35,212 nucleotides of DNA from Chitinophagales bacterium (GTDB taxonomy: Bacteria; Bacteroidota; Bacteroidia; Chitinophagales; Chitinophagaceae): NCBI GenBank assembly GCA_026931905.1, contig JAIXLB010000010.1:1-35212 (forward strand), written 5' to 3'. Position numbers and translations under genes: made by a program. The notes under the pieces were generated by a model that was not told where the DNA came from, ran no database searches, and saw only the letters and a program-made list of their open reading frames with translations. Below are positions 15,475-25,334 of the stretch, piece by piece. Each line of letters begins with the position of its first letter. Positions within the stretch are counted from its first letter, which is position 1.

Positions 15475-18138
15475 TTAATTATTGTTGTTTGAGTTATTGT
15501 CTAAAGTATTATTGGTTTCATTAGTATCATTGATTTCTTCTGTTGTATTTTCCTCATCTTGTTCTTCTATTTTAGAAATAGCAGCAATAGCATCTTTAGC
15601 ATCTAAACGAATTAAAATAACGCCTTGTGTATTTCTTCCAGCCACTTTAATAGTAGAAATAGATGTTCGTAATGTAATACCACTTTCGCAAGTTATAATT
15701 AAATCTTCTTTTTCTGTTACATCTAATATGCCTACTAACTTACCAGTTTTTTCTGTTACGTTAATTGTTTTTACGCCCTTACCACCTCTGTTGGTTATAC
15801 GATAAACATCTTCTCCATCTTCATCAATCAATGGTGTACGTTTGCCATAACCATTTGCACTTACTACTAAAACTGTTTTGCTGGTATCGCCTTTATTTAC
15901 ACAAATCATACCAACAACTTCATCTTCTCCATTATTAACATCTATACCTGTAACGCCTATTGCCCCACGACCTGTAGATCTTACTTTTTCTTCTGGAAAA
16001 CGAATGGCTCTACCGCTTTTTACTGCCATTAAAATTTCGCAATCTCCATCGGTTAATTTTGCTTCTAACAATTCATCGCCTTCTATAATTGTAATTGCAT
16101 TAATTCCATTGGCACGTGGTCGGCTAAAATCTTCTAAATCTGTTTTTTTAATAATTCCTTTCTTAGTACACAATACAACATATTTACCTTGTAGTTCTTC
16201 TTTTTTATCTAAATTTTTTACATCAATAATGGCTTTAATTTTATCGTCTGGAGGTATTTGTATTAGGTTTTGAATGGCTCTTCCTTTGCTTTGTTTTTCT
16301 CCTTCAGGAATTTCGTACACTTTTAGCCAATAACATCTTCCTTTTTCTGTAAAAAATAACATTGAGTCGTGTGTACTTGCAACAAACAAATGTTCTACAT
16401 AATCTTCTTCTCTTGTTTTACTTCCTATTGCTCCTCTACCTCCTCTCTTTTGTTGTCTGTATTCAGTTGCAGATGTTCTTTTGATGTACCCTAAATGCGA
16501 TACTGTTATTATTACATCTTCTTCTTTAATAAAATCCAGCATGTTTGCTTCTTCTGCTAAAAACTGAATTTCGCTTTTGCGTGGTTCGCCAAATTTTGCT
16601 TTTACTTCTTCTAATTCTTTTTTGATTAAATCGTAACGCAAATCTTCACTTGCTAATAAATCTTTTAATCTACTTATGGTTTCCATTAATTCATTAAACT
16701 CTTCAATAATTTTCTCACGTTCTAAACCTGTTAAGCGTTGTAAACGTAATTCTAAAATTGCTTGTGCTTGTTTTTCACTTAACCCTATACCTTGTGTATA
16801 ATGAATTTTTGCTTTTTCGCTGAAAAGGTTATCTGGTAAATGCCAGTTATCAGTTGTGCTTTTTTCAATTAAAGATTTTTTGGCTTCATCAGGTGTGGCA
16901 CTTGCTCTAATAATTGAAATGGCTTGGTCTAAATGGTCTTTATCATTAATTACTTTTAAATATCCTTCTAATAAATGAGCTCTATCTTCTGCTTTCTTTA
17001 ATTCAAATTTAGTTCTACGAATAATTACATCCATTCTAAATTCTATAAACTCAGCAATTAAGTCTTTTAGATTAAAAATCTTAGGACGACCTTTTGTAAT
17101 GGCTACATTATTTATTCCAAAACTTGTTTGTAGTTCTGTGAATTTATATAATTGGTTAATGACAATGTTTGAAACTGCATCTCTTTTTAGATCTATTACA
17201 ATTCTTGTTCCTTCTCTTTTATTGCTTTCATTGTTTACATGAGCAATTCCTTCAATGGTTTTGCTATTAACTAACTGACCTATTTTATCTGTTAGAGCAT
17301 CTAAACCTACTTGATAAGGAACTTCTGTAATAATGATTTGTTCTCTGCCACTTGGCTTTGTATCAATATGGCATTTGCCACGAACCACTACTCTACCACG
17401 ACCTGTAAGCATTCCTTGTTTTACACCTTCCATTCCATAAATAATACCTCCAGTAGGAAAATCTGGTGCTTTTACAAATTGCATTAACTCATCAATGGTA
17501 ATGTATTTATTGTTGATGTAAGCTATACATCCATCTACCACTTCACTAAGGTTATGAGGCATCATATTGGTTGCCATACCTACAGCTATACCACTACTTC
17601 CATTTACTAAAAGTTGAGGAATACGAGTTGGTAAAACGGTTGGTTCTTCTAAACTATCATCAAAGTTGGGGTGAAAATCTACTGTATCTTTTTCAATGTC
17701 TTCTAACATTGCTTCAGCAAATTTTTGCAAACGAACTTCTGTATAACGCATTGCTGCTGGTGGATCGCCATCTTGAGTGCCAAAGTTACCTTGTCCATCA
17801 ACCATGGTATGACGCATGGTAAAATCTTGAGCCATACGAACCAAAGTATCATAAATAGCACTATCTCCATGAGGGTGATATTTACCCATTACCTCACCAA
17901 CAATTCTTGCACTTTTTTTGTAAGGCTTACTGGAGTTATTACCTAATTCATTCATAGCATACAATACACGACGATGTACAGGTTTAAATCCATCTCTTAC
18001 ATCTGGTAATGCTCTTCCTACAATAACGCTCATAGAATAATCTATGTAAGCGGTTTTCATTTGTTCTTCTATATTAACCTGAACAATTCTATCATTATCA
18101 TTGGTTTGGTCAGGTTGTAAATTATTATTTTCTTCCAT
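15475..18138 (-). CDS. gyrA: DNA gyrase subunit A
   Basis: This 887-residue type II topoisomerase subunit breaks and rejoins DNA during negative supercoiling. The catalytic tyrosine is Y132 in [10 protein letters not shown]. The quinolone-determining segment [20 protein letters not shown] keeps Ser93 and Asp97, the equivalents of E. coli Ser83 and Asp87, so the usual resistance substitutions are absent. The C-terminal beta-pinwheel begins with the GyrA box as [11 protein letters not shown] and continues with repeated blades such as [20 protein letters not shown]. The tail is Glu/Asn/Thr-rich and acidic. The acidic C-terminus and the intact GyrA box favour gyrase over topoisomerase IV ParC. 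gyrB is not in the window. Confidence 0.97.
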   Translation of the reverse strand: MEENNNLQPDQTNDNDRIVQVNIEEQMKTAYIDYSMSVIVGRALPDVRDGFKPVHRRVLYAMNELGNNSSKPYKKSARIVGEVMGKYHPHGDSAIYDTLVRMAQDFTMRHTMVDGQGNFGTQDGDPPAAMRYTEVRLQKFAEAMLEDIEKDTVDFHPNFDDSLEEPTVLPTRIPQLLVNGSSGIAVGMATNMMPHNLSEVVDGCIAYINNKYITIDELMQFVKAPDFPTGGIIYGMEGVKQGMLTGRGRVVVRGKCHIDTKPSGREQIIITEVPYQVGLDALTDKIGQLVNSKTIEGIAHVNNESNKREGTRIVIDLKRDAVSNIVINQLYKFTELQTSFGINNVAITKGRPKIFNLKDLIAEFIEFRMDVIIRRTKFELKKAEDRAHLLEGYLKVINDKDHLDQAISIIRASATPDEAKKSLIEKSTTDNWHLPDNLFSEKAKIHYTQGIGLSEKQAQAILELRLQRLTGLEREKIIEEFNELMETISRLKDLLASEDLRYDLIKKELEEVKAKFGEPRKSEIQFLAEEANMLDFIKEEDVIITVSHLGYIKRTSATEYRQQKRGGRGAIGSKTREEDYVEHLFVASTHDSMLFFTEKGRCYWLKVYEIPEGEKQSKGRAIQNLIQIPPDDKIKAIIDVKNLDKKEELQGKYVVLCTKKGIIKKTDLEDFSRPRANGINAITIIEGDELLEAKLTDGDCEILMAVKSGRAIRFPEEKVRSTGRGAIGVTGIDVNNGEDEVVGMICVNKGDTSKTVLVVSANGYGKRTPLIDEDGEDVYRITNRGGKGVKTINVTEKTGKLVGILDVTEKEDLIITCESGITLRTSISTIKVAGRNTQGVILIRLDAKDAIAAISKIEEQDEENTTEEINDTNETNNTLDNNSNNNN

Positions 18139-18177
18139 GCTTTTTTAACACTGATTTGCTTAATTTTTAAGTGTGTG

Positions 18178-18185
18178 CGAAGATA
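18178..18185 (-). promoter_or_regulatory. Candidate -7 box upstream of gyrA
   Basis: On the minus strand TATCTTCG, followed by CACACAC, differs by one base from the frequent Bacteroidota -7 box TATCTTTG. It lies 40 bases upstream of the gyrA ATG. I could not identify a well-placed -33 element. The rest of the 253-base spacer to 18391 holds nothing else that I recognise. Confidence 0.35.
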
Positions 18186-18391
18186 ATCTTTTGGTAGTTG
18201 AAAACCTTAATATTAATGGTGTTTTTTGCTTAAAAAACAGAGAGTTTATACACAATTAATGAACGAATTAAAAGCTATAATTTTATTATAAAGAAAACAA
18301 TTCTTCTAAAGTCTAAATCATCAGAGTGTTTTGTATAAAAAAAGAATTTCTCCACAGAAAATTTAAACGACAATTTGTTGATGTTGGTAAA

Positions 18392-18952
18392 TTATTCTTT
18401 CCAAATTTTCAAAGGAAAAGAGTAATGTAAACCCAAGCCTGCATTACTAAAGTTTTTGCTTTGCAAATTAGCATAATGATAATTGGCAGAAACACTAAAT
18501 GCTCCTTTTTTCATTGCCCAAAAAGTATAGCCTATGGTTAAGCCAATATTGGCTCCAGTATATTTTGGTGTTTTTACAGAAGTTATGATATACTCTACTT
18601 CGCTATAACTAATATCTACGGTTGTAAATAATTTTTTTGATGGTAAAAAGTTATAGGAATATCCTACACCATAATTATTCATAAATATAAAATTAAAAAT
18701 ACTTGTACTTGATTTTGGTGCATACAAAAAACTTCCTGCATATAATAAATTAAATGTTCCTGCTTTGGAGCTATAGTTTAAACTTAAACTACTTGTAGCA
18801 CCAGCATTATAATCTGCAATACCTACTGGAAATGCTGCACCACCTGAAAGCGTTAATGAAAGTGTTTTTCGACCAGCAGGTTCTTGAAATGCTTGTGCAT
18901 TTAGCTGTACAAAGAAGCATAAAAATGCAATAAGTAGTAATACATTTTTCAT
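18392..18952 (-). CDS. Small exported outer-membrane beta-barrel-like protein
   Basis: The product has 186 residues with a signal peptide (MKNVLLLIAFLCFFVQLNAQ). The mature part alternates hydrophobic and polar residues in strand-like runs: KTLSLTLSGGAAFPVGIADY, TSSLSLNYSSKAGTFNLLYA, YGVGYSYNFLPSKKLFTTVD, GLTIGYTFWAMKKGAFSVSA and ends LGLHYSFPLKIWKE. This pattern fits an eight-stranded OmpA/OmpX-like barrel, though no named family is recognised. It lies 21 bases after accD on the same strand and may be read through from it. The role is unknown. Confidence 0.65.
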   Translation of the reverse strand: MKNVLLLIAFLCFFVQLNAQAFQEPAGRKTLSLTLSGGAAFPVGIADYNAGATSSLSLNYSSKAGTFNLLYAGSFLYAPKSSTSIFNFIFMNNYGVGYSYNFLPSKKLFTTVDISYSEVEYIITSVKTPKYTGANIGLTIGYTFWAMKKGAFSVSANYHYANLQSKNFSNAGLGLHYSFPLKIWKE

Positions 18953-18973
18953 AAAAAATTAGATTTTATAATA

Positions 18974-19903
18974 TTAGCTTCTTAATAGCTTAATTAGTTG
19001 TGCTAATTTATTTTTAAGTTCTTTTCTATCTACAATGAAATCTAAAAAACCATGTTCTAATAAAAATTCACTTCTTTGAAATCCTTCTGGTAAATCTTTT
19101 TTTATGGTTTCTTTAATTACACGAGGACCTGCAAAACCTATTAATGCACCTGGTTCTGCAATATTCAAATCGCCCAACATACCAAAACTTGCAGAAATAC
19201 CTCCAAATGTTGGGTCTGTTAATAAAGAAATATAAGGCAGTTTTGCATCACTTAATTGCGAAAGTTTGCCACTTGTTTTGGCTAATTGTAATAAACTAAA
19301 TGCACTTTCCATCATTCTTGCACCACCACTTTTACAAATTACTAAGTAGGGTAATTTGTGTGCAATACAATAGCTTACAGCTCTTGAAAATTTTTCGCCC
19401 ATTACACTTCCTAAACTTCCTCCAATAAATTCAAAATCCATACAAGCTATTACAAGTGCTTCACCATTAGCTGTTCCTGTAGCTACACTCATGCTGTCTT
19501 TTAAATCGGTTTTAGCATGAATTTCATCTAATCTTTTTTGGTAAGGTTTTAAATCTGTGAATCCTAAAAAATCTTTGCTTTGAATTTCATCAAAAAGGCG
19601 TGTGTATTTTCCTTCATCAAAAATGTATTCAAAATATTCTTTACTACCTATTCTATGATGATAATTGCATTTAGGACATACATATTTATTTTCACTTAGC
19701 TCAGAAGTTGGAAGAATGGTTGTACAAACTGGGCATTTATTCCATAAACCTTCTGGCGTTTCTTTTTTATCTGCAGTTTCTGTTGTAATACCTTTTCTTC
19801 TGCGTTCAAACCATTTTGGTTTTCTTTCAGTTTCTGGCAATGCAGAAAGTGTGCTATCGCCTGTGAGGTTTATATCTAAGTCTTCTTCTTTTTCTTTTTT
19901 CAT
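18974..19903 (-). CDS. accD: Acetyl-CoA carboxylase carboxyltransferase subunit beta
   Basis: This 309-residue protein forms the carboxyltransferase with AccA, moving CO2 from carboxybiotin to acetyl-CoA to make malonyl-CoA for fatty acid synthesis. The zinc ribbon is intact: C57-x2-C60 and C76-x2-C79. The crotonase-like core shows GEALVIACMDFEFIGGSLGS, VICKSGGARMMESAFSLLQL and YISLLTDPTFGGISASFGML. Typical AccD begins close to the W-F-(E/R)-R-R-(R/K)-K-G block; here 30 acidic residues precede it (WFERRRKG starts at residue 31). No internal Met offers a shorter start, so the extension may be real. accA is not adjacent. Confidence 0.96.
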   Translation of the reverse strand: MKKEKEEDLDINLTGDSTLSALPETERKPKWFERRRKGITTETADKKETPEGLWNKCPVCTTILPTSELSENKYVCPKCNYHHRIGSKEYFEYIFDEGKYTRLFDEIQSKDFLGFTDLKPYQKRLDEIHAKTDLKDSMSVATGTANGEALVIACMDFEFIGGSLGSVMGEKFSRAVSYCIAHKLPYLVICKSGGARMMESAFSLLQLAKTSGKLSQLSDAKLPYISLLTDPTFGGISASFGMLGDLNIAEPGALIGFAGPRVIKETIKKDLPEGFQRSEFLLEHGFLDFIVDRKELKNKLAQLIKLLRS

Positions 19904-19965
19904 TATGCTTACAACATTAGGTAAAGTGAAGGTAAGGAAAATGAGAAATTAATATAAAAAAATAA

Positions 19966-20034
19966 GCCACGAATGTATTAACAGTTACGAGTAATGTTTT
20001 ATTTATTATTCGTATTTATTGAAACATTCGTGGC
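19966..20034. repeat. 69-base nested palindrome between accD and fbaB
   Basis: GCCACGAATGT (19966-19976) is the exact reverse complement of 20024-20034. Inside, TACGAGTAAT (19986-19995) pairs with ATTATTCGTA (20005-20014), with one G-T pair and a 9-base loop. The two-tier symmetry and the CACGAAT/ATTCGTG arms resemble dispersed intergenic palindromes that I recall from Bacteroidota genomes. It could also act as the 3' end structure of the leftward fbaB transcript, which stops at 20090. Confidence 0.75.
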
Positions 20035-20089
20035 AAATAATAGTAATCAAAACAACAAAAATTAATTAGTAGTTATTGATTATAAAAAA

Positions 20090-21160
20090 TTAAGCAATAG
20101 TAATTTTATCGTCTAAATACACATCTTGTATGGCATTTAAGATTTCAATTCCTTCTTTCATTGGTCGTTGAAATGCTTTTCTGCCACTAATTAATCCCAT
20201 GCCTCCTGCACGTTTATTAACAACAGCAGTTGTTACAGCTTCTGCTAAATCGCTTGCTCCACTACTTGCTCCTCCACTATTAATTAAACCTGCACGACCC
20301 ATATAGCAATTAGCTACTTGATAACGACATAAATCAATAGGATGGTCGCTGGTTAATTCAGAATAAACTAATTTATCTGTTTTGCCATAAGGATTTTCCT
20401 TTGTATTTAAAGCATTATAACCACCATTGTTTTCTGGTAATTTTTGTTTAATAATATCTGCTTCTATTGTAACCCCTAAATGGTTGGCTTGTCCTGTTAA
20501 ATCTGCACTTACATGATAATCTACACCATCTTTTTTGAAAGATGAATTGCGTAAATAGCACCATAAAATAGTAGCCATACCTAATTCATGAGCCATTTCA
20601 AATGCTTTGCTTACTTCTTGAATTTGACGTGTACTTTCATCGCTACCAAAATATATGGTTGCACCAACTGCAGTTGCTCCTAAATTTTGGCTTGCTTTGA
20701 TTGAAGCAAACATTACTTGGTCGAATTTATTAGGATAAGTTAAAAACTCATTGTGATTAATTTTTACAATAAATGGTATTTTATGAGCATATTTTCTTGC
20801 TAAGAATCCTAAGCCTCCAAAAGTTGTTGCTACTGCATTACAACCTCCTTCTATAGCCAATTTTAAAATATTTTCTGGGTCAAAATAAATTGGATTTTTT
20901 GCAAAAGATGCACCACCACTATGTTCTATACCTTGATCAACTGGTAAGATTGATAAATAACCAGTTTTAGCCAAACGACCATTATTGTACATTGACTGTA
21001 AACTTTTTAAAACATTTACATTTCTATCGCTTTGTAAAAAAATTCTATCTACAAAATCGCCTCCTGGTAAATGTAGTTGGCTTTTGTCAATAGTTTTACT
21101 TGTGTGGTTTAGTAGATATTCAGCTTTATCGCCTAATATCAGTTGAATGTTTTTTGCCAT
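20090..21160 (-). CDS. fbaB: Class I fructose-bisphosphate aldolase, FbaB/DhnA type
   Basis: This 356-residue protein has the FbaB length. It cleaves fructose 1,6-bisphosphate into glyceraldehyde 3-phosphate and dihydroxyacetone phosphate using a Schiff-base lysine, without metal. Similarity to E. coli FbaB is clear by eye: [40 protein letters not shown] (with the candidate Schiff-base lysine near residue 237), [20 protein letters not shown] and [15 protein letters not shown] and [20 protein letters not shown] blocks. The C-terminus is DDKITIA. It has its own well-formed promoter upstream and a palindromic 3' region, so it is a single-gene unit for glycolysis or gluconeogenesis. Confidence 0.95.
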   Translation of the reverse strand: MAKNIQLILGDKAEYLLNHTSKTIDKSQLHLPGGDFVDRIFLQSDRNVNVLKSLQSMYNNGRLAKTGYLSILPVDQGIEHSGGASFAKNPIYFDPENILKLAIEGGCNAVATTFGGLGFLARKYAHKIPFIVKINHNEFLTYPNKFDQVMFASIKASQNLGATAVGATIYFGSDESTRQIQEVSKAFEMAHELGMATILWCYLRNSSFKKDGVDYHVSADLTGQANHLGVTIEADIIKQKLPENNGGYNALNTKENPYGKTDKLVYSELTSDHPIDLCRYQVANCYMGRAGLINSGGASSGASDLAEAVTTAVVNKRAGGMGLISGRKAFQRPMKEGIEILNAIQDVYLDDKITIA

Positions 21161-21198
21161 GTTTTATTTTTTTTGATTTGCAGAAAAATTATGGTGTG

Positions 21199-21230
21199 CA
21201 AATATACTGCAAGCTATATTACAGCCCAAA
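21199..21230 (-). promoter_or_regulatory. Promoter of fbaB
   Basis: On the minus strand TTTG (complement of 21227-21230), a 20-base spacer, and TATATTTG (complement of 21199-21206) form a perfect Bacteroidota promoter. The start codon lies 38 bases further on. Confidence 0.82.
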
Positions 21231-21266
21231 CTAATACAAAAACTCATTAATTATATTGTGTATTAG
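21231..21266. promoter_or_regulatory. 8-bp inverted repeat directly upstream of the fbaB -33 element
   Basis: CTAATACA (21231-21238) and TGTATTAG (21259-21266) are perfect reverse complements with a 20-base loop. The repeat abuts the fbaB -33 element and starts 11 bases after the end of the BtuF-like gene. It could be an activator site for fbaB or a weak terminator for the upstream gene. Confidence 0.35.
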
Positions 21267-21277
21267 TATTTAGATTG

Positions 21278-22045
21278 CTATAAAATGGATAGTTCTGTAA
21301 CAAGTTGTTTAAAATAATCGGCACTATGCAACATTCTGCTTCCATACCAACTAAAAATTTCGCCATCTACTAAAACCATTTTTGATGTAAGATGAGGTGC
21401 CTTTTCTTGCAATTCTTTAATATGTTTTTCTTTAAAAGGATAAGGCTCAGATGAGAGAAAAATATAATCGGGTTGTTTTTCTATTAATTCTTCTAAAGTG
21501 ATTTGAGGATAACGTAATTTATCTTTAAAAACATTGGTAAAGCCTGCCACTTTCAGCATTTCATTTATAAATGTATTACTACCTACTGTCATGTAAGGCT
21601 CTTTCCAAATTAAATAACAAACCGTTTTTGGTTTTTTTTCTGAAATTAAATTTTGAAAGCGGTATAAATTATTTTTAATTTTTTCTATTAAAGCTTTTGC
21701 CTTAGTAGAAGTGTTAGTTAATTTTCCAATTTCCTTAATCATTTCATAAGCTTCAGTAAGGTTGTTTACATCTGTAATATGAACAGGGTACAACTGTTGC
21801 AAACTTTCGATTTCTTCTTTTAAATTTTCTTCTTTATTGGCAATAATTAAATCTGGTTGTAATTGTTGAATGGTTTTGAAATTTATAATTTTTGTACCAC
21901 CCACTTTAACCTTTGTTCTAAACCACTCAAACGGATGAATACAAAACTTTGTAATCCCAATTACTTCATTTTCTAATCCTAAATAATGTAATAATTCTGT
22001 TTGCGATGGAACTAAAGAAATAATTTTTATCGGCTTTGATTTCAT
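21278..22045 (-). CDS. BtuF/Fhu-type helical-backbone metal receptor family protein without signal peptide
   Basis: This 255-residue protein has the periplasmic binding protein type 2 fold. It opens KIISLVPSQTELLHYLGLEN and continues VGGTKIINFKTIQQLQPDLI, the BtuF-like opening. Later blocks KTVCYLIWKEPYMTVGSNTF and LEELIEKQPDYIFLSSEPYP cover the second lobe. Relatives bind vitamin B12, haem or siderophores and hand them to an ABC permease. Here the fold begins at about residue 6 with no hydrophobic leader, so it would stay in the cytoplasm unless an upstream start exists, and no permease or ATPase gene is near. It starts 15 bases after sdaA on the same strand. The ligand is unknown. Confidence 0.78.
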   Translation of the reverse strand: MKSKPIKIISLVPSQTELLHYLGLENEVIGITKFCIHPFEWFRTKVKVGGTKIINFKTIQQLQPDLIIANKEENLKEEIESLQQLYPVHITDVNNLTEAYEMIKEIGKLTNTSTKAKALIEKIKNNLYRFQNLISEKKPKTVCYLIWKEPYMTVGSNTFINEMLKVAGFTNVFKDKLRYPQITLEELIEKQPDYIFLSSEPYPFKEKHIKELQEKAPHLTSKMVLVDGEIFSWYGSRMLHSADYFKQLVTELSIL

Positions 22046-22060
22046 TGATTTTTTTATAGT

Positions 22061-23488
22061 TTAACATTCACTAAGGTTCAGCGGAATATTTATAGCCAAA
22101 CCTCCATCGGCAGTTTCTTTATATTTTGTGCTCATATCTAAAGCAGTTTCCCACATGGTTTTTACAACATTATCCAAACTTACTTTAGCAAAATCTGGAG
22201 TGCCTTGCAAAGCAAGTTGAGAAGCAGTAATTGCTTTTATTGCACCCATTGTATTTCTTTCAATACAAGGAATTTGAACCAAGCCTCCAATAGGATCACA
22301 AGTTAAACCTAAATGATGTTCCATTGAAATTTCTGCTGCCATTAAAGCTTGCTTTTGTGTGCCTCCTAAACATTCAGTTAATGCAGCTGCTGCCATAGCA
22401 GATGAAACGCCAATTTCTGCTTGACAACCTCCCATTGCTGCTGAAATAGTTGCTCCTTTTTTAAATATACTTCCTATTTCTGAGGCAGTTAAAATAAAAC
22501 GAATAATTTGCTCCTCAGTATTGCCATTGCAAAAAACAATATAATACTGTAATACAGCAGGAATAACTCCTGCAGCTCCATTGGTTGGTGCTGTAACTAC
22601 TCTGCCAAAACTTGCATTTTCTTCGTTTACAGCCAATGCAAAACAACTAACCCAATCTAAAATATATTGAAAACTACTACCACCTTGTTGTATTACTTGT
22701 TGCCATTCATTATAATTATTGTATGCTTTGTTTTGAGTGAGTTTTTTATTCAAATCAAATGCCCTTCTTTTTACACGCAAACCACCAGGTAATTCACCTT
22801 GAGCATGACAGCCTCTGTACATGCACTCTCTCATAGTATGCCAAATTTTCAACAACTTTTCTTTTGTTTCAATTTCGCTACGCCAAGTACTTTCATTTTC
22901 TAAAACTACATCATAAATGTGCATTCCTGTTTTCATGCACCAATGCAATAAATCATCTGCAGTGTTTATAGGAAATGGAAGTTCCAATGTTGTTTTCTTT
23001 TCTTCTTCCTGCCCTTCTTGAACAATAAATCCTCCACCTATAGAAAAATAAGTTTCTTTTATTTCTTTACCTCCTTTTGTTGTAATTAAAAAAGTCATTC
23101 CATTGGGATGAAAAGGTAAAGACTCTCTATACAAAAACTGAATATCTTTCGAAGGAGTAAAAGAAATATCAACTTCGCCACCCAACTTTAAGCTACTATT
23201 TTCATTAATTTTTTGAATAGTAGGAGTTATAGAATTAACATCTATTGTTTCAGGGTTTTCTCCACACAATCCAAGTATTACTGCAATATCTGTTCCATGC
23301 CCTTTGCCTGTTTTTGCTAAAGAACCATACAATAAAACTGAAGCAGATGCTATATGTTGTAAGCCAATTTGCTGTTTTATATTTTTTAAACAATGTAAAG
23401 CAGCTTTCCATGGACCTAAAGTGTGGCTACTCGATGGACCCACTCCTATTTTAAACATATCAAGAACCGAAATAGCTTCGTGTGGCAT
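22061..23488 (-). CDS. sdaA: L-serine ammonia-lyase, single-chain iron-sulfur type
   Basis: From the ATG at 23488 the protein has 475 residues. An in-frame ATG 27 codons earlier would add a hydrophobic tail not seen in this family. The family start is (M)[21 protein letters not shown], with the GPSSSHT substrate loop. The C-terminal catalytic domain has the Fe-S cysteine context: [40 protein letters not shown] and [11 protein letters not shown]. The enzyme turns L-serine into pyruvate and ammonia using a [4Fe-4S] cluster. It is divergent from aroK and followed after 15 bases by the BtuF-like gene. Confidence 0.95.
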   Translation of the reverse strand: MPHEAISVLDMFKIGVGPSSSHTLGPWKAALHCLKNIKQQIGLQHIASASVLLYGSLAKTGKGHGTDIAVILGLCGENPETIDVNSITPTIQKINENSSLKLGGEVDISFTPSKDIQFLYRESLPFHPNGMTFLITTKGGKEIKETYFSIGGGFIVQEGQEEEKKTTLELPFPINTADDLLHWCMKTGMHIYDVVLENESTWRSEIETKEKLLKIWHTMRECMYRGCHAQGELPGGLRVKRRAFDLNKKLTQNKAYNNYNEWQQVIQQGGSSFQYILDWVSCFALAVNEENASFGRVVTAPTNGAAGVIPAVLQYYIVFCNGNTEEQIIRFILTASEIGSIFKKGATISAAMGGCQAEIGVSSAMAAAALTECLGGTQKQALMAAEISMEHHLGLTCDPIGGLVQIPCIERNTMGAIKAITASQLALQGTPDFAKVSLDNVVKTMWETALDMSTKYKETADGGLAINIPLNLSEC

Positions 23489-23583
23489 ATAATTATTTAC
23501 AACAAAGATATACAAGCTAATGAATTGAATTAAGGTTATTAGTTTGCTAAAATTAAAAATCACACTCACTCAATTTCTTCTAA

Positions 23584-23591
23584 TACATTTG
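23584..23591 (+). promoter_or_regulatory. -7 box of aroK
   Basis: TACATTTG matches TAnnTTTG exactly and lies 15 bases before the aroK ATG. I see no good TTTG at the expected -33 distance, so the promoter may need help or be weak. Confidence 0.5.
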
Positions 23592-23606
23592 TAAATAAAA
23601 TTTTAA

Positions 23607-24110
23607 ATGAACATTTTTCTTGTAGGCATGATGGGTTGTGGTAAAACTTATACCAGTAAATTACTTGCCCAAAAACTTCATTACAATGTTTATGATTTAG
23701 ATGAAATAATAGCAGAAAAAGAAAAACTATCTATAACAAATATTTTTGAAACCTTTGGTGAAACTTATTTTAGAAGAAAAGAAACTGAAACTTTGCAGGG
23801 GTTAAAAGAATTAAAAAATATTGTTGTAGCAACAGGTGGCGGTACGCCTTGTTTTCATAATAATATGAATTGGATGAATGAACATGGTATTACTGTTTGG
23901 CTAAACGAACCTTTGCCTGTTTTAATGGATAGATTGAAAAATGAAAAGCAACATCGTCCACTAATAAAAAATTTAAGCAATGAGGAGCTTGGTTTATTTC
24001 TTGAAAAAAAATTAAAAGAAAGAGCAACTTTTTACAAACAATCTCAATATATTTTAAGTAGTGAAGAATGTTTGAAGTATGATTTTGAATTTCAAATTAC
24101 GGGAGGATAG
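23607..24110 (+). CDS. aroK: Shikimate kinase
   Basis: This 167-residue enzyme phosphorylates shikimate in the aromatic amino acid pathway. Walker A is GMMGCGKT (residues 7-14). The shikimate-binding Asp is in VYDLDEII near residue 33. ETYFRRKETETL carries the conserved F-R-x-x-E block, VVATGGGTPC the glycine-rich loop, and KQHRPLI the lid arginine. The length is normal. It is the first of three plus-strand biosynthetic genes (aroK, purK, kdsA) with gaps of 55 and 44 bases. kdsA has its own promoter. Confidence 0.96.
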   Translation: MNIFLVGMMGCGKTYTSKLLAQKLHYNVYDLDEIIAEKEKLSITNIFETFGETYFRRKETETLQGLKELKNIVVATGGGTPCFHNNMNWMNEHGITVWLNEPLPVLMDRLKNEKQHRPLIKNLSNEELGLFLEKKLKERATFYKQSQYILSSEECLKYDFEFQITGG

Positions 24111-24165
24111 TTTTTAAAATTAATTTAAAATTTTTCATCTCAATTTCAAAACAACCGAAACAATT

Positions 24166-25290
24166 ATGAATAAAAAAGTGGGTATTTTAGGAGGTGGGCA
24201 ATTAGGACGAATGTTGTTGCAAGCTGCTGCAAATTACACAGTAGAAACTTATGTTTTAGAAAACGATGAAAGCTGCCCTGCTGCTCATTTATGTCATCAT
24301 TTTACAAAAGGCGATATTAAAGATTTTGATACAGTTTACAACTTTGGAAAAAACTTAGATGCTATTACTATTGAAATTGAAAATGTAAATATTGAAGCAT
24401 TAGAAAAATTAGAAACCGAAGGCATTACCGTTATTCCAAAACCATGTGTTATAAGAACTATTAAAAATAAAATTTTTCAAAAACAATTTTATCAGGAACA
24501 TGCAATACCAACAGCAGCATTTGCTGTTACAAACAACAAAAATGAAGTGCAACAGTTTGCCTCATTTTTCCCTGCTGTACATAAATTAGCTGAAGGAGGC
24601 TATGATGGAAAAGGAGTTCAAATTTTAGAAAACGAAAATGAAATAGAAAAAGCATTTAACACACCTGCTGTACTTGAAAAGTGTATTAAAATTCAAAAAG
24701 AAATTGCCATTATAATTGCAATTAATGAAAAAGGTGAAACAGCTATATATCCTGCTGCTGAAATGATTTTTGATTCAGTTTTAAATTTATTAGATTATCA
24801 ACTTTCGCCTGCAAAACTTCAAGAAAAAGTTTTATGGAAAGCCGAAGCTATAGCTTTATCGGTGGTAAAAAATTTAAAAAGCCCTGGCATTTTTGCTGTT
24901 GAATTATTTATTGATAACTACAATGAGGTTTTAGTAAATGAAACTGCACCTCGTGTTCATAACAGTGGGCATCACACCATTGAAGCAAATTATTGCAGCC
25001 AGTACGATATGTTGTGGCGAATTTTATTACAGTTTCCTTTAGGCAATACAAAACCTATTTTGCCTTCTGCTATTGTAAATATTATTGGAGCAGAAAATTA
25101 TGTTGGTGCTGTGCAATATGAAGGCTTAAATGATGTGCTAAAAATGGAAAATGCTTTTGTGCATTTGTACGGAAAAAAAGAAACTAAAGTAGGAAGAAAA
25201 ATGGGGCATGTTACCATCATAAGTTCAGATTATACAGACCTTACACACAAAGCCAATATTATAAAACATACCTTGAAAGCGAAAAGTTGA
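24166..25290 (+). CDS. purK: 5-(carboxyamino)imidazole ribonucleotide synthase
   Basis: This 374-residue ATP-grasp enzyme carboxylates AIR with bicarbonate and ATP in purine synthesis. The N-terminal nucleotide motif is VGILGGGQLGRMLLQAAANY. The ATP-grasp core includes HKLAEGGYDGKGVQIL and FAVELFIDNYNEVLVNETAP, and the PurK signature is RVHNSGHHTIEANYCSQYDM. The length matches the family. Its partner purE is not adjacent. The stop codon at 25288-25290 overlaps the -33 element of the kdsA promoter. Confidence 0.96.
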   Translation: MNKKVGILGGGQLGRMLLQAAANYTVETYVLENDESCPAAHLCHHFTKGDIKDFDTVYNFGKNLDAITIEIENVNIEALEKLETEGITVIPKPCVIRTIKNKIFQKQFYQEHAIPTAAFAVTNNKNEVQQFASFFPAVHKLAEGGYDGKGVQILENENEIEKAFNTPAVLEKCIKIQKEIAIIIAINEKGETAIYPAAEMIFDSVLNLLDYQLSPAKLQEKVLWKAEAIALSVVKNLKSPGIFAVELFIDNYNEVLVNETAPRVHNSGHHTIEANYCSQYDMLWRILLQFPLGNTKPILPSAIVNIIGAENYVGAVQYEGLNDVLKMENAFVHLYGKKETKVGRKMGHVTIISSDYTDLTHKANIIKHTLKAKS

Positions 25291-25315
25291 AAATAAATGT
25301 TTTAGCATAAGTTTG
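25287..25315 (+). promoter_or_regulatory. Promoter of kdsA
   Basis: TTG (25287-25289) and a perfect TAnnTTTG box, TAAGTTTG (25308-25315), are separated by 18 bases. The -33 element lies over the purK stop. The kdsA start is 19 bases after the -7 box. Confidence 0.65.
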
Positions 25316-25334
25316 CACAATATATTTATTTGTT

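Noticed and set aside
15482..16273. Two plus-strand frames of 107 and 131 residues inside gyrA
   Set aside because: They are antisense to a conserved housekeeping gene and have hydrophobic, low-information composition.
23489..23569. 27-codon N-terminal extension of sdaA
   Set aside because: It is hydrophobic and unlike the family; the ATG at 23488 leads directly into the conserved SVLDMFKIG start.
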